Shown here piece by piece: positions 61,126 through 64,000 of a stretch of 64,000 nucleotides of DNA. The stretch is taken from assembly GCA_046349315.1 (NCBI GenBank), contig JAXMCQ010000002.1:372001-436000 (forward strand). The letters run 5' to 3'. A program made the translations under genes and the position numbers. Each line of letters begins with the position of its first letter. Position 1 is the first letter of the stretch. This DNA comes from JAEUMG01 sp046349315. Lineage in GTDB: Bacteria; Pseudomonadota; Alphaproteobacteria; Rhizobiales; Aestuariivirgaceae. The notes under the pieces were generated by a model. It saw only the letters and a program-made list of their open reading frames with translations, was not told where the DNA came from and did no database searches.

Positions 61126-62112
61126 ATGAACCGCCGCGACTTTCACCTGGCTTCGCTTGGGTTAATTTCAGGGCTTGGCTTGGGACTCCAGACTGGAGCG
61201 GCGTCGGCTCAACTTGTACGGAAGTACGCCGAGGACCTGAGAAACGGCGAATTCAACTGGTTTCCAGAACGCTCGCAATCGGGTCCGATGCTGATCATCG
61301 TCTCGATCCCGGATCAGAAGCTGCACGTCTACCGGAATGGCATTCGGGTCGCGGCGTCTACATGTTCGACGGGCAAACCAGGACACGCGACCCCGACGGG
61401 CGTGTTCAAGATTCTGGAGAAGGACAAGCACCACCACTCTTCGACTTATAGCAATGCGCCAATGCCCAACATGAACCGGCTGACCTGGTCGGGCATCGCA
61501 CTGCATGCCGGTCAGCTTCCTGGTTACCCCGCATCGCACGGCTGCATCCGGCTGCCACTGCAGTTCTCGGACATGCTTTTCGGCATCACCACGAAAGGCC
61601 TGACTGTCGTCATCGCAGACAACAAGTCGTTCCCTGCAGAGGTTGTCCATCCAGGAATGGTTCTTGGCCAATATGCCCGGACGGAGTTCGTGGGGGTCGA
61701 TACCTCCTTGAAGAAAAGTCAGTACAGCGCGGGTCGGGTCCCAAATCCAAAATCCACCAGCGTCGTCGTCAGCGCGAAAGACAAGGCAATTTCGGTCTTC
61801 GAGGATGATGAACTTGTTGCCAGTGGAAAGGTCAAGATCACGGACCATGACAAGCCGGTCTCCGACCGCGCCTACATACTGCACGGGGCCGATCCAGATA
61901 CAAAGGAGTTGCAGTGGTCCTCGGTCGGTTACGGCAAGCACGACCGCGAGGACTTAGCGACCGAACTGCGCCGCATAGAGGCAGAACCAAAGGTTCGCGA
62001 AGAGGTACGCAAGCGGATGCATCACGGCATGACAGTCGTCACCACCAATGAGTCGTCGACCACTGCCTATCGAACGTCCGGCGATTTTGTGGTCATCGAT
62101 GGCCTCTACTGA
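61126..62112 (+). CDS. Tat-exported L,D-transpeptidase (YkuD fold)
   Basis: 328 residues from ATG 61126. Twin-arginine leader MNRRDFHLASLGLISGLGLG, cleavage after ASA near 28. YkuD domain about 55-180: SIPDQKLHVYRNGIRVA, TPTGVFKI, H127 (LHAGQLPG), and SHGCIRL with H138 and C140. The C-terminal part (VVVSAKDKAISVFEDDELV) looks like a second, cysteine-free relative of the domain. Possible peptidoglycan cross-linker or lipoprotein anchor. Short open-frame extension to 61108 was rejected. Confidence 0.87.
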   Translation: MNRRDFHLASLGLISGLGLGLQTGAASAQLVRKYAEDLRNGEFNWFPERSQSGPMLIIVSIPDQKLHVYRNGIRVAASTCSTGKPGHATPTGVFKILEKDKHHHSSTYSNAPMPNMNRLTWSGIALHAGQLPGYPASHGCIRLPLQFSDMLFGITTKGLTVVIADNKSFPAEVVHPGMVLGQYARTEFVGVDTSLKKSQYSAGRVPNPKSTSVVVSAKDKAISVFEDDELVASGKVKITDHDKPVSDRAYILHGADPDTKELQWSSVGYGKHDREDLATELRRIEAEPKVREEVRKRMHHGMTVVTTNESSTTAYRTSGDFVVIDGLY

Positions 62113-62235
62113 AAGAGCACAACAACCGCTGGACAGCGGACGCGGAATCACAACGTGGCACATGTCGCTGCCAGCAACAGGCACGACGCCGCGGTCTCTG
62201 AAGTTAATTGCGAGCGATTGAGAAAGGACGACACC

Positions 62236-62502
62236 GTGAAACGTACCATCATTGCCCTCGCGGGCTTATTTCTTCTCGCTAGTGTGCAGTCCGCTTCGGC
62301 CTCGACCGCATCTCAGCGCGAGTACAAGCGGGGCTACAATGACTGCATGGCCGGTCGATATGACCAAAATCAGCATGGCTCATCCTACAAAAAGGGATGC
62401 CGCGCCGCTGAAGATAAGCTTGCGAAGAAGAAGCCAGCTGTCGAAGAATGTCCGGCCGACGTGTCCGAAGCAGATCGCTACAAGTATCCAGCCTGCAATT
62501 GA
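62236..62502 (+). CDS. Small exported protein
   Basis: 88 residues from GTG 62236 with GAAAGGA upstream. Signal peptide (VKRTIIALAGLFLLASVQSASA) followed by a short cysteine-containing domain (YNDCMAGRYDQNQHG, KKGCRAAEDKL, EECPADVSEADRY, PACN). Four cysteines suggest two disulfides. No family recognised. Confidence 0.65.
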   Translation: MKRTIIALAGLFLLASVQSASASTASQREYKRGYNDCMAGRYDQNQHGSSYKKGCRAAEDKLAKKKPAVEECPADVSEADRYKYPACN

Positions 62503-62617
62503 GCGATAGTCGGCTCAAGATCGATTATACGAAATCAACGGCATCGGACCAAATTCGATGCTGCTGAGATTTCAGAATATTCGCCCGGAGCGGCAAAACT
62601 ATCGAAAGGTTCACGCG

Positions 62618-63370
62618 ATGAAACTCGCATCCTTCATCACACTGTTGGCTCTTCTCATCGCCGCCCCGGTGGCGCTGGCGGATAACATCAAGACAGAGCG
62701 CGTAAGCTTCGAGCGCGGCACGGCCGGCGCAAACATCGCGGGTAAGATCAAGGGACATGACACCATCCATTATCTGGTCGGCGCAAAGGCCGGACAAGTC
62801 ATGGACGTCAAGCTGTCGACTAAGAACACCAGCACCTACTTCAACATCTTTGCGCCAGGCAAGATGCCAGGGACGGATGAGGCAATGTTCATCGGTGACA
62901 CAGGAGGTGATCATTTCAACGGCAATCTGCCACAGGACGGCGACTACCTGATCCAAGTGTATCTCTATCGCAATGCGGCCCGAAAGGGTGAGACATCGAA
63001 GTTTGACCTGAAGATCGAGATCGGTGCCAAGACTGGTGCCAGCCAGGGCGGCACGGAAGACGCGCTGGTGCCGGGCACGGATTTCAATGCAACGGGGCAG
63101 ATTCCCTGTGCGCGCAGCGCCGGGCAGCCGATGGGCCAATGTGACTTCGGCGTCAAGCGTGAGGGAAACGGAAGCGGGTCGATCACCGTGTTTTGGCCCG
63201 ACGGTGGCAATCGGGTAATCTTCTTTGAGATGAACACGCCGTCTTCATGTGACGAGTCGGAAGCCGATGGCGGCGCCAAGATGACAGTCGACGAGAGCAA
63301 CGGCATTTTCACCGTGAAGATTGGCGAACAGCGATTTGAGGTCTTTGATGCCGTAATGGCCGGGGGGTGA
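62618..63370 (+). CDS. Exported protein with PPC-like domain
   Basis: 250 residues from ATG 62618 with signal peptide (MKLASFITLLALLIAAPVALA). N-terminal part (GTAGANIAGKIKGHDTIHYL, GQVMDVKLSTKNTSTYFNI, DYLIQVYLYRNAARKGE) resembles a pre-peptidase C-type beta-sandwich; the C-terminal part (QCDFGVKREGNGSGSITVF, PSSCDESEADGG) has paired cysteines. Similar Rhizobiales proteins are annotated as DNA breaking-rejoining without support. Function unknown. Confidence 0.72.
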   Translation: MKLASFITLLALLIAAPVALADNIKTERVSFERGTAGANIAGKIKGHDTIHYLVGAKAGQVMDVKLSTKNTSTYFNIFAPGKMPGTDEAMFIGDTGGDHFNGNLPQDGDYLIQVYLYRNAARKGETSKFDLKIEIGAKTGASQGGTEDALVPGTDFNATGQIPCARSAGQPMGQCDFGVKREGNGSGSITVFWPDGGNRVIFFEMNTPSSCDESEADGGAKMTVDESNGIFTVKIGEQRFEVFDAVMAGG

Positions 63371-63658
63371 TTGACGCCGGCCGCGGGTGCCATCAGATGG
63401 CAAGATTTGAGTTCAATTTGCAGGTTACCTATTCTACTCTCGGCATTCCAAGGTCGGTGCATAGACACCAAAGCCCCCGTCACGGTTGGCGTGACGCCCT
63501 CCCAGAGCCGGGGAGGGAGGAAGATCAGAGCGATTTGCCGGCTGCGCCATCGCGATTCAAACAATTTGATTCATATGCCGCTATTGGGCCGGGCCAGAAT
63601 CTTTAAGACTTAAACCTATCGTTGAGCGCCTAGCGCAACCTTAGGGCTTTGCAGTCAC
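63371..63658. other. Intergenic region without a supported gene
   Basis: 288 bases between the exported protein and the PAS gene. Two overlapping open frames of about 80 codons (63367 and 63371) have neither a Shine-Dalgarno nor a protein-like pattern. It should carry the promoter of the PAS gene. Confidence 0.5.
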
Positions 63659-64000
63659 GTGAGTGGAAAGGCATCGAACCAACCGCAGGGTGCGGCTGTC
63701 GTCGGCTTTTCCGACGGTGTCGCGCCCCGCAAATTTCAGCCGGAAGCAAGATCGATCGAGGAGCTGCTCTTCTGGATCAACTGCATTGGCGCGCCGGTGC
63801 TGGTGGTCGACAAGAACACGCTCGCGATCCGTCACGCCAATGAATGCGCGGCGGCCTTCTTTCTTCACGATCAGGACAGCTTCAACGGTGCGAGCATCGG
63901 CGAAATCGTCGGCGGCGACGCCGAACTCATGCTCGCGCAGGTGTGGAACAACGCCGCGGCAGGAACAGCCGGACACCCATTTCTTGTGCGTGGCGTCATC
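63659..64000 (+). CDS. PAS-domain protein, partial (start only)
   Basis: A + strand frame open from 63626 to the right window edge. Starting at GTG 63659, it reads as a PAS sensor domain: EELLFWINCIGAPVLVVDK, LAIRHANECAAAFFLHDQ, FNGASIGEIVGGDAELM. About 114 residues visible; the output domain (kinase, cyclase or diguanylate cyclase) is outside. The start is uncertain since the ribosome-binding site is weak. Confidence 0.75.
   Translation, partial: MSGKASNQPQGAAVVGFSDGVAPRKFQPEARSIEELLFWINCIGAPVLVVDKNTLAIRHANECAAAFFLHDQDSFNGASIGEIVGGDAELMLAQVWNNAAAGTAGHPFLVRGVI

Noticed and set aside
63641..63976. Minus-strand frame at the right edge
   Set aside because: The + strand reads as a PAS domain; the minus frame is its shadow.

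Overview
The window is high-GC DNA from an alphaproteobacterium, most likely Hyphomicrobiales (Rhizobiales). Supporting signs are a TIGR03808-type twin-arginine repeat protein, DUF3606, GcvA-like LysR, exported L,D-transpeptidases, adenylate cyclase/TPR proteins, and several families of short palindromic intergenic repeats of the kind common in that order. Most of it is ordinary chromosome: dense, mostly short operons with ATGA or TGATG start/stop overlaps, two tRNAs (Gln-TTG, Pro-CGG) and no rRNA, CRISPR or transposase.

1-14 kb is housekeeping and carbon metabolism: a left-strand run of ygfZ, tag and an HD-domain protein; a dihydroorotase; an AcuI-like reductase; a LysE exporter; a Nudix hydrolase; the two-subunit methylmalonyl-CoA mutase (mutA-mutB); a Tat-exported beta-helix protein; a GIY-YIG nuclease enclosed by palindromic repeats; an asparaginase coupled to an MFS transporter; and two small exported proteins.

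15.3-20.3 kb is a compact six-gene operon: thermostable-hemolysin-family (GNAT-like) protein, AMP-dependent acyl ligase, heme-oxygenase-like diiron oxidase, SDR, exported TPR protein and methyltransferase. It looks like a small-molecule biosynthetic or lipid-modifying pathway and is the best candidate here for an undescribed system.

20-33 kb mixes small exported and hypothetical genes, a membrane-bound AraC regulator, an exported hydrolase, a phosphoketolase with a PAP2 phosphatase, tRNA-Pro, a cyclase/TPR/HEAT protein and a periplasmic L,D-transpeptidase. 33-46 kb holds an MBL hydrolase, a stand-alone sugar-transfer-type ATP-grasp protein, an acyl-CoA ligase, a metal-chelate-type ABC importer with an unusual fourth gene, an amidase, GabT, a second class-III aminotransferase and a coupled PPOX flavoprotein.

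46-64 kb contains an HtrA-like protease without a visible signal peptide, LysE, a Cys/Met-metabolism PLP enzyme, an SDR, pdxH, fabI, a phosphatase and an ArsR-ArsN2 fusion. Two small inserts are visible here. A roughly 2 kb insert lies at the 3' end of pdxH and carries a decayed tandem duplication of a membrane-protein/lipase pair. A roughly 2.8 kb insert carrying a cyclase and an SDR lies at the 3' end of the arsR-arsN2 gene. In both cases the 3' end of the host gene is duplicated on the far side of the insert, the footprint of integration at gene 3' ends. The right end has a LysR regulator, DUF3606, a Tat-exported L,D-transpeptidase, two exported proteins and the start of a PAS-domain protein.
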